The notes under the pieces: generated by a model
Told to the model about the DNA's origin: nothing
Databases searched by the model: none
The model's input: only the letters and a program-made list of their open reading frames with translations
NCBI RefSeq assembly: GCF_028368975.1
Contig: NZ_JAQNDM010000002.1
Span: forward strand, 5,326,425-5,390,424
Length of the DNA stretch: 64,000 bases
Source of the DNA: Stigmatella ashevillena
GTDB taxonomy: Bacteria > Myxococcota > Myxococcia > Myxococcales > Myxococcaceae
Direction: 5' to 3'
Position numbers and translations under genes: made by a program
Shown: positions 10,007 to 17,947 of the stretch, one piece after another
How positions within the stretch are numbered: the stretch's first letter is position 1
Layout: every line of letters begins with the position of its first letter

Positions 10007-11485
10007 ATGGCTTGGAATGACGCAGTGCATTTTGATCCCGGTGAGTTGCCCCCGGGCACGCGCGTGGGGCCCTGGGAGATAAGGGATTGGCGGGGCCAGG
10101 GTTCCTACGGCACCGTCTATCGCGCGGTGCGGCGAGGCAACTCGGATGCCTCGGGGGTGGCGCTCAAGCTGGCGGCCCACCCAGGGGATGAGCGTTTCGC
10201 GCGGGAGGCGGCGTTGCTCTGCAAGCTGCGCCATCCCAGCGTTCCGCGGTTGTTTGATCAAGGCCAGTGGCGCAACGCGGCGGGACGCGTCTATCCCTAT
10301 CTCGTCATGGAGTGGGTGGAAGGCGTCTCCTTGTATGACTGGGCGGCGCGTCACGCCCCCACATCCCGGCAGGTGTTCCAGGTGCTGGCCCAGGTGGCGG
10401 GGGCGCTGGCGCAAACGGCCGCGGTGGGGGCGGTGCACCGGGACGTCAAGGGAGACAACATCCTCGTCCAGGCGGCAGAGGGCCACGCCTTCCTCATGGA
10501 CTACGGGGCGGGCTATTACTCGGGGGCCGAGCGGCTGACGCCTCCGCTGTTTCCACCGGCGACGCCACGCTACCGCAGCCCCGAGGCCTGGGCCTTTGCT
10601 CAGCGCGCGGGCCTGGACGCGACGCACCCCTACGAGGCCCAACCGGCCGATGATGTGTTTGCCCTGGGGGTGAGCGCCTACCGGCTGGTGACGGACGCGT
10701 ATCCCCCCTCCACGGAGCCCTGGGACAAAGCCTCCCGGGCCTGGCACCTGGAGGGGGCGGGCCCCAGGTCCCCTCGGGAACTCAATCCCCGGGTGGACCC
10801 GCAGCTGAGCGCCCTCATCCTGCGCATGCTGTCACCGGTTCCTGAACACCGGGGCACCGCGCTCGAGCTGGCCGAGCTCTTGGAGGAAGCCTCTCGACAA
10901 GCGGGACCTGAGGCGGATCAATCGCTCTTCGCGGAGGCACCCCACCCGCCTCCTGCCTGGCACTCCGAGATCCTGGCCATGGTGCCAGGGTTTGACCGTC
11001 CTGAGTTCCAGATGCCCGGCGAGCGCGAACGCGCCGAGAGGCCCGTTCAGTCATGGAACTCCTGGTGGCTGGCGGTGGCCCTGGGGGGGCCTCTGGCCTT
11101 GGGCATAGGATGGGCGCTGCAAGCATGGCCCCCGCGGATGGAACCCTCCGTGGCAGACCCAGAAGGTTGGGATGGGGGCAGCGTGGCCACGGGGGACACG
11201 GCGCTGATGGCATCACCTGCCGCTGCCGCAGTGCCTTCCGGAAGGGAGGGAATCACCTTGGAACTTCCCCACCAACCCTTTCCTGGGCAGGAAAGGCCCG
11301 ATGGCACGGGCAGGTGCCCGCGAAAGACTCAGATCGCCATCAACAACGGGTGCTGGGTGAAGCTGGATATCCCCCGGGAGGCCTGCGAAGACGGCTATAT
11401 GCACAAGGGCGGCTGTTACATGCCTGCGTTCCGCCCGGCCCTCGCGCCGACCTCACACCCCGCCACTTCGCCACCAGAACCTTAA
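10007..11485 (+). CDS. Myxobacterial Ser/Thr protein kinase, single-pass membrane
   Basis: A 492-residue eukaryotic-like kinase. Glycine loop 'GQGSYGTVY' near residue 30, catalytic 'HRDVKGDN' with Asp146, and activation-segment start 'MDYGAG' (Asp165; DYG replaces DFG), then 'SPEAW' in place of APE. After the catalytic domain (~20-300) comes a linker, one transmembrane helix at ~353-371 ('WWLAVALGGPLALGIGW') and an extracytoplasmic tail ending in a Cys-rich module ('CPRKTQIAINNGCWVKL', 'YMHKGGCYMP') that recurs in myxobacterial kinases and may sense or bind something outside. I chose the ATG at 10007 because GGGAAGG lies at proper spacing. Open alternatives are 9944 (GTG) and 9989, which add sequence unlike this family. 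Phosphorylation targets unknown. Confidence 0.9.
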   Translation: MAWNDAVHFDPGELPPGTRVGPWEIRDWRGQGSYGTVYRAVRRGNSDASGVALKLAAHPGDERFAREAALLCKLRHPSVPRLFDQGQWRNAAGRVYPYLVMEWVEGVSLYDWAARHAPTSRQVFQVLAQVAGALAQTAAVGAVHRDVKGDNILVQAAEGHAFLMDYGAGYYSGAERLTPPLFPPATPRYRSPEAWAFAQRAGLDATHPYEAQPADDVFALGVSAYRLVTDAYPPSTEPWDKASRAWHLEGAGPRSPRELNPRVDPQLSALILRMLSPVPEHRGTALELAELLEEASRQAGPEADQSLFAEAPHPPPAWHSEILAMVPGFDRPEFQMPGERERAERPVQSWNSWWLAVALGGPLALGIGWALQAWPPRMEPSVADPEGWDGGSVATGDTALMASPAAAAVPSGREGITLELPHQPFPGQERPDGTGRCPRKTQIAINNGCWVKLDIPREACEDGYMHKGGCYMPAFRPALAPTSHPATSPPEP

Positions 11486-11550
11486 AAAGGCCCACCCAGC
11501 TGAGTGGGCATGAAAGGGAAAAACCGTCGAATCACTCTCGCCTGGAGAAC

Positions 11551-11670
11551 TGCCGAGGCACAACCCAGTGCCAAGCAGCGTTGGTCAATGAATTGGGAAA
11601 GATTGCGCGGGAACTCCTCACGGCAGGAACGAAGTTGCGACAGCTCATTACGAAGAATCCCGGGGCTTGA
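11551..11670 (+). pseudogene. C-terminal remnant of a polymorphic toxin-like protein
   Basis: Forty codons ending in TGA, three bases before the Imm11-type gene, read like the last ~40 residues of a larger protein: 'CRGTTQCQAALVNELGKIA' then 'RELLTAGTKLRQLITKN'. From memory, myxobacterial AHH/HNH-type toxins that precede Imm11 genes end in a similar helical tail, but this match is not verified. No upstream toxin domain remains: the frame runs back into kinase-overlapping sequence. The tight spacing to the next gene fits a toxin-immunity operon whose toxin was deleted. Confidence 0.4.
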
Positions 11671-11673
11671 GGA

Positions 11674-12245
11674 ATGGCAAAACGTTTCTTTGATCTGAAA
11701 ATCGACGTGTACGTGCCGGGACGCTGGTATCTGGGGGAGCCGACTCACCGTTCTGGGCAGGAAGTGGACGACATCTGGGAGTTCATCCAAGGCAGGCCGG
11801 TCGAGATTCTCGAGCGGTTGCGCATTCCCATCTTCAAGCCGGGCAAGCCTCTGGACATTGAGTTTGCTGGAGCGGGACAGACCCCCATCCTCAGTGCGCG
11901 AGCCGCTGCCGTGTTCCGCCAGATGGCCCCAGCGACGTTCAGCTCTTCCCAGTCGAGATCGAGGGGTAGTCCGACCCTTATCACCTCCTGAATGTGGCTC
12001 GGGAGATCCAATGCATTGACGACGCGGCCTGTGAAGAGGTCCAGCTCTGGACGCCTGAGGATGGCCGACCAGACCGGGTAGGTCAGTACCACGTCGTTTC
12101 TGGCCTCCGCATCGACATGTCAAAGGTGGGCCATGCCCGCGTGTTCCGGCTGTGGGGATACCACCCGCCCATCATCGTGGATGGGGAGATCAAGGAGGCT
12201 CTGGAGCGAACCGGCATCGTCGGTGGGCGGTTCGATGAGGTCTGA
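11674..12245 (+). pseudogene. Imm11-family immunity gene, broken by frameshift plus stop
   Basis: Two adjacent frames encode successive halves of one protein. The first (11674 to about 11930) reads 'FFDLKIDVYVPGRWYLGEP', 'RLRIPIFKPGKPLDIEFAG' and 'AAAVFRQMAP'. The second resumes as 'DVQLFPVEIEG', then 'SDPYHLLNVAREIQCIDD' and ends 'ALERTGIVGGRFDEV'. Order and motifs match the Imm11/DUF1629 immunity family that is abundant in myxobacteria. Joining them requires restoring one base near 11931, and even then a TAG at 11967-11969 interrupts the second frame. Two independent lesions argue for a true pseudogene over a sequencing slip. A GTG at 11994 could start an 83-residue C-terminal fragment. Confidence 0.7.
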
Positions 12246-12303
12246 CTCCGGGACGGACTGAGGATTGGCAGACCCGCGTCCCGGAGCACCAGAACCCTCC
12301 CGA

Positions 12304-12323
12304 CAAGAAGTGCTGTCTTCTTG
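12304..12323 (+). other. Short hairpin downstream of Imm11 remnant
   Basis: CAAGAAG (12304-12310) and CTTCTTG (12317-12323) pair perfectly around a 6-base loop. A second, longer hairpin follows immediately. Confidence 0.4.
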
Positions 12324-12326
12324 AGC

Positions 12327-12371
12327 GATGGAGGAGGCCTTGTCCGTGATTCGGGCAGGGCCTCCTCCATC
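12327..12371 (+). terminator. 13-bp stem hairpin, probable terminator
   Basis: GATGGAGGAGGCC (12327-12339) and GGCCTCCTCCATC (12359-12371) form a perfect 13-bp stem with a 19-base loop, followed by a pyrimidine-rich run 'tctcttctttt'. It lies ~80 bases past the Imm11 remnant. The T-run is weak, so it could also be a repeat scar. Confidence 0.5.
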
Positions 12372-12456
12372 TCTCTTCTTTTCCAGCCGTGGTCTCCGCC
12401 AGCTTCATCTCGTCAACCATCCCAACAGCAGGTACCAGTACCAGTACCAGTACCGG

Positions 12457-12639
12457 CACGCGGCGCTGGATCAGCACTTCCACGAACTGCTTGACAGTGT
12501 GCGCATTGTCTTCACTCTGCACGACTATTGGCTGATGTGCCCTCGCGGCCAGTTCATGCAGGTACATCCCAAGGACGTCGCGAACCTCTGGGCCGCTTGT
12601 GACGGACAAGAGGACCGAAAGTGCGCCGCCGAATGGCCC
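12457..12639 (+). pseudogene. Glycosyltransferase fragment
   Basis: About 60 codons inside a longer open frame resemble the N-terminal part of a GT4-type glycosyltransferase: 'VRIVFTLHDYWLMCPRGQF' followed by 'CDGQEDRKCA'. Both sides lose resemblance: upstream is a short TACCAG-type repeat (12432-12455) and downstream turns into unrelated residues. No start, donor-binding domain or sensible C-terminus is present, so it is read as a relic. The 12246-12864 interval otherwise holds only the hairpins listed here. Confidence 0.5.
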
Positions 12640-12864
12640 TCGTGCGGCGGATGGGCACTTCGCCTTCGGCTACATCGGCGCACACATCCCAGCTTCTACG
12701 CTGTCGAACCACTGCTCGGCACAAGAGAGGCCGACATGCGGGGCAGGCTGCTGGACCTGCACATGAGCGTATAAGGTTTGGTTTTACTTCCTGACCCATC
12801 AGGTCTTTTGCTATGTTCCCTCCGCCTACGCCACTTCATCACTTTAGAAAGAGGAGCATCGCTC

Positions 12865-13161
12865 ATGTCCAAGCGTTTCGCCCAAATAGCTCTCGTTGCA
12901 TCCGTCATGGGTATCGCCACGGCCGCACTGGCAGGCAGCAGCCTAAATGGCAGCCAACTCAATGGTGCGTGGCCCAATATCAATTGGCCGAATGGCGTGT
13001 GGCTCAATACCACTTGGCCCAACACGATTTGGCCGAACGGCATCTCCTTGAGCGGCCTCGAGGCGAACCGTCCACAGGAGAAGGCGGTCCAGGCAACCGG
13101 GGTCCGGCCTCGCATCACTGCCATCACACTTCGTGACGGTACGGTGTTGCGTGCTCAATAA
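12865..13161 (+). CDS. Small secreted Trp/Asn-rich pentarepeat protein
   Basis: A 98-residue protein. GAGGAG at 12851-12856 sets the ATG at 12865. Residues 1-23 are a signal peptide ending 'AALA'. Residues ~24-60 form eight five-residue units with Asn at position 4 and Trp, Leu or Gln/Ser before it: SSLNG, SQLNG, AWPNI, NWPNG, VWLNT, TWPNT, IWPNG, ISLSG. The remaining ~35 residues are charged with 'ITAITLRDGTVLRAQ' at the end. Related LNG-type repeats precede ADYC-domain genes in myxobacteria, and here the stop overlaps the ADYC start, implying a shared function at the cell surface. Function unknown. Confidence 0.75.
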   Translation: MSKRFAQIALVASVMGIATAALAGSSLNGSQLNGAWPNINWPNGVWLNTTWPNTIWPNGISLSGLEANRPQEKAVQATGVRPRITAITLRDGTVLRAQ

Positions 13162-13966
13162 GCAGTCCCTTCAATGCCTGCTCTGGGTTGCCCTCGGCAT
13201 GGCAGGTCCCTCCTATGCCGAGGAGAGCTTGCGCACCTTGCGTGTCGTCGGCACCGAGTTCCAGATCGAAACTTCGAGCGGACGCACACTGAAGAGCCGG
13301 GAGCTGGTGGGCGCGACGCTCACCGTCCAGCAGGGCGAAGCCGTCTTGCACATCCGGATCGATGACGTCTTTCCAGATCCAAAGGACGGAGCACAGGACA
13401 TCTGGTTGCACCAGCTCTCGGTGGAGGATCCCTCCACTGGAGCATGGCGCCCGCTCTGCGAGCCAGACCCGGACGGGAAACGCCTCGCGTTTCCCCTCGC
13501 GGGGGTGATGGAGGACTCCACGGGAACCCGGAAGCGGACGCCCGACACGGTCTTCACGCTCACCTGTACCAGCGGCGCGGAGGGCAAGTGTGTCCGGTTC
13601 GGCTACAAACCCTGGAAGAAGACCGCCCAGGGGATAGACCTTTGGGACCATCACCAAGCCTGCACTCGCCTTGTTCGAGCGGACTACTGTGGCGATGGCC
13701 AGGGAACCACCCGCAACGGCACATGGATTGACATCTACGACACCATCGGCATCCAGAAGTCCGAGCCGAAGAAGGGAATGCGATTCGAGGCGGCTTGGGG
13801 TCCACGGGGAGCGCTCTGTGTGAACCACCCTCGCATCCCGGAGAACATCTCGCTGGAGGCATTGCGCCGTTGCCCACAGCTGGCCAAGGCCCCCCTGGGT
13901 GAGTCGTGCCGTGAGAAGTCCTTGAGCAGCAATAAAGAGGCACTCCTCTTCAACAAGTCGTTTTAG
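13151..13966 (+). CDS. ADYC domain-containing secreted protein
   Basis: A 271-residue exported protein. The GTG at 13151 gives a standard signal peptide (residues 1-23, '...GPSYA'); another GTG at 13133 is open. The family hallmark 'VRADYCGDG' sits near residue 180, followed by 'GTWIDIYDTIGIQ' and 'FEAAWGPRGALCVNHPR', which match the myxobacterial ADYC domain (named after these four residues). Six to eight cysteines suggest disulfides. It overlaps the end of the Trp/Asn-repeat gene by 11 bases, so the two are co-translated. No enzymatic activity is assigned to ADYC proteins. Confidence 0.85.
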   Translation: MLNKQSLQCLLWVALGMAGPSYAEESLRTLRVVGTEFQIETSSGRTLKSRELVGATLTVQQGEAVLHIRIDDVFPDPKDGAQDIWLHQLSVEDPSTGAWRPLCEPDPDGKRLAFPLAGVMEDSTGTRKRTPDTVFTLTCTSGAEGKCVRFGYKPWKKTAQGIDLWDHHQACTRLVRADYCGDGQGTTRNGTWIDIYDTIGIQKSEPKKGMRFEAAWGPRGALCVNHPRIPENISLEALRRCPQLAKAPLGESCREKSLSSNKEALLFNKSF

Positions 13967-14195
13967 TGGCTACCGCCACCCTCCTCTTGCCACGCCCCCC
14001 CGGGACTGTCGGGATGTCCCTCAGCCCCCGCGAGGATCCGGGCGAGGTTCAAGGTGCGGAAGGCCTCGTCGATCAGGGCTCTCGCCTTGCCTCCGCTTCG
14101 TTTCCAATAGAGGCGCTCGCTTGATTTGCCTTTTTTAATGTTATTAACAGGATGACTCGTTCCGTGGTCAGCGTCCTCTTCTCCGGAGCTTCTCC

Positions 14196-15503
14196 ATGCG
14201 CCGTCTCCTGTCTTCCCTGCTCCTGTCTTCTTCGCTCCTCGGCTGTGGCGGAGACCTCGCCTCCGCGTCCGAGGAGAGCCCGCCCATCGGTTCCAGGGAA
14301 GCACCCCTTGCGGCCCCCGTCCTTGCCAGTCCGCCGCAGGCCACGGTGGATCAGGCCATCGCCGCTCCCCTGGGCTGGTTCGGCGTCAACGCCTCGGGCG
14401 AGCGCTACTGCTCCAACTGCAACGGCCAATCCATCCTTCTCGCCATCGCGTCCTTCAAGGGCAACACCACCTCAGACGCGAAGCTCCTCCAGCAGATCCG
14501 CTACATCATCGGCAACAACCGGGATCCCTTCGGCAACGGCGGCTACATGGCCCAGCACGAGCGGATGATGACGGGCATGTTCGCCATCGCCAAGCTCACC
14601 CCACGCGTCTGGAATCAGCTCACCGCCACCGAGAAGACGAAGGTGGATCTCATCATGAAGGCCACGCTGGTGGGCTCGGCCTACACCACCGCCGACGCCA
14701 GCTACCTCAACGGCGCCGTGCCCACCGGGCTCGATGGCGACACCAACCTCCACCGCGGCTGGAACCCCAACTACCAGGAGGGCATGGTCGGCGCGATGCT
14801 CGTCTCCACGCTCTACCTGGGAGGCCGCACCGCCACCGACACGTTCCTCAATGGCTATCAGCATGCCGCGTTCGTGTCACAGCTCAGCGCGGCGGGCCTC
14901 ACCCACCTGGCCGCTGTCTTCAACACGAACGTCAGCAATCCCAGCGCCGGGGCCCCGAGCGCCACCGCCCTCCAGAACGCCATCAAGAACTACCGCTACC
15001 AGGGGCTCGCGCTCGACAAGCTCTTCGACATCTACGTGCTGTTGGCCAACAACACCTTCAGCGCCACCGTCGACTGCGGCCTCAACAATGGCGTGGGCGT
15101 GACGCTGAGCGATGGCCAGCACTCCGGCTATCTGATCGCCGACTGCGCGGAGCTGCCCAACAAGGGCAAGGTGGGCCAGCTCAAGGAGTTCCACTCCTCC
15201 GATGCCAACGGCCAGCGCAGCGCCACCTTCTATGCCTATGACGGCTTCAAGCCCGACCTGATCAACCACGCGGTGCTCATGGCCCATGGCACCGTGCCCG
15301 CAGGCACCCCCACCACCGCCGTGGTGAGCCGCATCGCCGTGGGCGCCACGGACCTCTTCTTCAAGGTGGGCAAGGGCTACCGCAACTACGCCAAGGGCAA
15401 GGACTATGGCGTCTACCAGCTCCCGGCGAGCGGCATCGGGAACGGCTTCGAGTTCAACCGTCCGCTCTGGGAGAAGGTCATCGCCCCCGCCCACGGGCTC
15501 TGA
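14196..15503 (+). CDS. Putative lipoprotein of unknown function, possible alpha-helical toroid
   Basis: A 435-residue protein with a lipoprotein signal (residues 1-17, 'SSSLLGC') and an upstream GGAG. Mature protein starts with a Pro/Ala linker, then 'GWFGVNASGERYCSNCNGQS' with a CxxC pair. A long helical region with conserved-looking aromatic/Asn segments ('LHRGWNPNYQEGMVGAM', 'NAIKNYRYQGLALDKLF') recalls (alpha/alpha)-barrel polysaccharide lyases. A C-terminal beta-like part follows ('HSGYLIADCAELPNKGKVG'). I cannot place it in a named family; a carbohydrate-active role is speculation. TTGATT and TATTAA at 14121-14147 might be its promoter, but the 15-base spacer is poor. Confidence 0.75.
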   Translation: MRRLLSSLLLSSSLLGCGGDLASASEESPPIGSREAPLAAPVLASPPQATVDQAIAAPLGWFGVNASGERYCSNCNGQSILLAIASFKGNTTSDAKLLQQIRYIIGNNRDPFGNGGYMAQHERMMTGMFAIAKLTPRVWNQLTATEKTKVDLIMKATLVGSAYTTADASYLNGAVPTGLDGDTNLHRGWNPNYQEGMVGAMLVSTLYLGGRTATDTFLNGYQHAAFVSQLSAAGLTHLAAVFNTNVSNPSAGAPSATALQNAIKNYRYQGLALDKLFDIYVLLANNTFSATVDCGLNNGVGVTLSDGQHSGYLIADCAELPNKGKVGQLKEFHSSDANGQRSATFYAYDGFKPDLINHAVLMAHGTVPAGTPTTAVVSRIAVGATDLFFKVGKGYRNYAKGKDYGVYQLPASGIGNGFEFNRPLWEKVIAPAHGL

Positions 15504-15537
15504 GCAGGCTCAATGCGCCGTGGGCCGTGGCTGCTTC

Positions 15538-16458
15538 TCAGGCCACTCGGCCGAAGACACCGCCCCGGATGTCCGTTCCCAACCCGTACGGGCCCGCGAT
15601 GTCCACCTGCGGGCCCAGCTCGTGCTTCTGCACGGACCACGTCTTCCCGCCGTCCTCGCTCACGTGCACGGTCGGCTCCACGCCCTTGCCCGGATCCGCG
15701 TTGCGCGTCAGCACCCGCACCGTCGTGCCTTCCGCCGTCAGCCGCACGGGCTCTCGGCCCGCGGGCAGCGCCGAGAGCCAGCGCACGTCACCGCCCCGCC
15801 GTTCGCCCAGCCGGGCCTGGCTGCCGTCCACCGCCACCACGTAGGCGCCCTCCACGTCCACCAGCCGCGCCGCGCCCGCCGATTCCCGGCTCCACGTGCC
15901 GCCGCCATCCCGCGTGATCGCCAGCCCCTTGCCCAGCAGCGCCGCCCCCTGCTCCGTGCGACGGATGCGCTCGGCATGCGGGTTGCGCTCACCCTCCAGC
16001 TCCACCTCTTCCCACGTCGCGCCGCCGTCCAGCGTCCGGCCCAGGAAGTACGCCCCGAGCACCCAGAACTCCTCGGCGCTCACGCCCAGCACCTGCACCG
16101 CGCTCGGCACGGGCACGGGGCCCTTCACCACCCACTGGCGGCCTCCGTCCGTGGACACGAGCAGGTGGTAGTCCGAGCCCGAGCCCGAGGCCTTCAACGT
16201 GGCCCCCAGCGCCGCGCACAGCGCGCCGTGGCAGTCCAAGGCTTGAATCCAGCCGGGGCCTTCGTAGACACGCTCCAGGCCCTGGGAAGTGGCCCGGTAC
16301 ACGTGCGCGCGGCGGCCCCGCATCCGGTCCTGGAGCGCTCCGGCCGAGGGCTCGGCCACCGCACTCACCAGCCCGAAGCCGTCCCGGCTGGCGGCCACGG
16401 CTCCTGCTCGAAGCCCCTCCGCCAGCGCACCCCGCTTCTCCCAACTTGTCTCCGCCAC
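15538..16458 (-). CDS. BNR/Asp-box repeat beta-propeller protein
   Basis: A 306-residue protein without a signal peptide. Four Asp-box motifs are visible: 'STDGGRQW', 'TLDGGATW', 'TRDGGGTW' and 'SEDGGKTW', evenly spaced, with propeller-blade strands between. This is the pattern of sialidase-like or photosystem II assembly factor-like propellers that bind proteins or glycans. No sialidase FRIP or catalytic residues are seen, so a binding role is more likely than catalysis. It converges with the lipoprotein gene ending at 15503 and lies 57 bases downstream of the next minus-strand gene, perhaps in one transcript. Confidence 0.75.
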   Translation of the reverse strand: MAETSWEKRGALAEGLRAGAVAASRDGFGLVSAVAEPSAGALQDRMRGRRAHVYRATSQGLERVYEGPGWIQALDCHGALCAALGATLKASGSGSDYHLLVSTDGGRQWVVKGPVPVPSAVQVLGVSAEEFWVLGAYFLGRTLDGGATWEEVELEGERNPHAERIRRTEQGAALLGKGLAITRDGGGTWSRESAGAARLVDVEGAYVVAVDGSQARLGERRGGDVRWLSALPAGREPVRLTAEGTTVRVLTRNADPGKGVEPTVHVSEDGGKTWSVQKHELGPQVDIAGPYGLGTDIRGGVFGRVA

Positions 16459-16515
16459 GCTCTATCCTCTCGCCTGGAGCCGTTCGCCGGTTCGAGGATG
16501 CCAGCCCACCCCGCC

Positions 16516-17307
16516 TCAGGGAAGCCGCAAGCGCGGCAGCGGCAGCAGCGGCGGCAACGGCAACTTCGGCAGCTTGAAGTTCTTGCGGAAGTCGTCCAGC
16601 GCCTTGCCGATCTGCTTGAAGGACTCCTCGCCGATGCGCGCCACGTCCTCCGGCTTCAGCTTGCCCAGCACGTCGGCGATCTGCTTGATGCCGTCCTTGT
16701 TCAGCAAGTCCCTGAACTCGGGCGTGGAGGCGATCTTCACCAGGTCCTGCGCCGGCAGCTCGAACAGGCCCGACTTCACGTACGCGTCCGCGTGCGTGTC
16801 GTAGGCGAACTTGCGGAAGGCCTCGGGGTCACGCTCGAGCTGAGCGAACGCCGCCGGGTCCTCCATCCGCTTGGTCTCCATGGCGTCCTGGAGCGCCTTG
16901 AGCGTCCGGTCGCGCCACTTCAGCCCCTCGGGCGACAAGTCCTTCGGCCCCAGGCTGGCGAACTTCTCGGCGTACTTGTTGCCGTAGTTCAGGTAGTAGT
17001 CCGGCGGCTTCTGGCCCGGGTTGCGCCTCACGAAGTCGTCCTGGCGCTGCCGGTAATAGTCCATCTGGCCCGTGCGCACTTCGGCGGGCTGATCCTTCGC
17101 ACCGCGCGCTTGCGCCGTGCCGCCCGAGCTGCCCCGCGTCAGGCGGGGAGCAGACTCGAAACCATCGTTGGCGCCCACATGGGAGGATTGCCGAGAGGCG
17201 GCACCGCGCGCTTGGGGTTGAGACGATTCCTTGGAACCCGTGGACTTGGGGGTCTCCAGTTCGCCCTGCTTGGGACGGACGGGACCGCCGTTTCCATTGA
17301 CGCGCAT
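16516..17307 (-). CDS. Hypothetical protein with disordered N-terminus and Pro/Leu tail
   Basis: A 263-residue protein of unknown function. GAGGAG precedes the ATG at 17307. Residues 1-80 are Gly/Ser/Gln-rich and lack a Sec signal, but include 'GANDGFESAP', similar to 'QDGFSAGP' in the protein at 5024-5677. The central part (~80-240) is helical and charged ('YYRQRQDDFVRRNPGQKPP', 'YYLNYGNKYAEKF', 'GEESFKQIGKALDDFRKNF'). The end is a low-complexity 'PKLPLPPLLPLPRLRLP'. N-termini of this style occur on myxobacterial exported proteins that lack ordinary signals, so export by another route is possible. Confidence 0.65.
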   Translation of the reverse strand: MRVNGNGGPVRPKQGELETPKSTGSKESSQPQARGAASRQSSHVGANDGFESAPRLTRGSSGGTAQARGAKDQPAEVRTGQMDYYRQRQDDFVRRNPGQKPPDYYLNYGNKYAEKFASLGPKDLSPEGLKWRDRTLKALQDAMETKRMEDPAAFAQLERDPEAFRKFAYDTHADAYVKSGLFELPAQDLVKIASTPEFRDLLNKDGIKQIADVLGKLKPEDVARIGEESFKQIGKALDDFRKNFKLPKLPLPPLLPLPRLRLP

Positions 17308-17563
17308 GGGAAAAACTCCTCACTCTGTGTTCGGCCCACCTCGAGAAGGCATGGGCGGTTGATCCTCGCCTTCATTGTCTCACCAGCCGGGGGGAAGTTG
17401 CCTGGGATCACCCTGAAAACTTCCAGCCGGGTGCGTTTCGACCCTCAGTTCATCTGTCCCACACTGTAGGCAAAACTACCCAGTTCGCTGCACGGACGGT
17501 GGCTTGCGAAACAGTCCGGGGGGGGTGAACCTCGATCTGACAGGCCTGAGGAAGGGGGCGGAT

Positions 17564-17947
17564 GTGCAACGGGTGCTGGTGCTCGAGGATGACAACGACC
17601 TGAGGTCGCTGCTGTGCGACATGCTGCTGCTCTCCGGCGCGGAGTCGTGCGTCAGCGTCCGCTCCTTCGAGGATCTGCGGCGGCAGCAAGAGCAGGTGCC
17701 TGCATGCGGCCTGGCGCTGCTGGACGTCAACCTGGGGGCAGGCAGGCCCAGCGGGCTGGACGCCTACCAGTGGCTGCGGGAGAACGGCTTCACCGGGCAC
17801 ACCGTCTTCCTGACGGGCCATGCCCGCTCCCATCCTGTCCTCGATCAGGCGCGCGCGTTGGCGAACACCCGGGTGATGACCAAGCCCGTGGGCGCCAAGG
17901 ACGTGATGGCCCTGGTGAGGGAGCTCGATGCCCCCAGCGGCCCCTAG
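17564..17947 (+). CDS. Single-domain response regulator
   Basis: A 127-residue stand-alone receiver domain. Acidic pair in 'VLVLEDDNDL' (residues ~9-10), phosphoacceptor Asp54 in 'LLDVNLG', Thr in 'VFLTGHA' and invariant Lys107 in 'VMTKPVG' are all present, so it should be phosphorylated normally. There is no output domain. I chose the GTG at 17564, preceded by GGAAGGGGG; the frame is open back to 17504. It overlaps the next gene by 20 bases, suggesting co-expression with the membrane protein that looks like a degenerate sensor. Confidence 0.88.
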   Translation: MQRVLVLEDDNDLRSLLCDMLLLSGAESCVSVRSFEDLRRQQEQVPACGLALLDVNLGAGRPSGLDAYQWLRENGFTGHTVFLTGHARSHPVLDQARALANTRVMTKPVGAKDVMALVRELDAPSGP

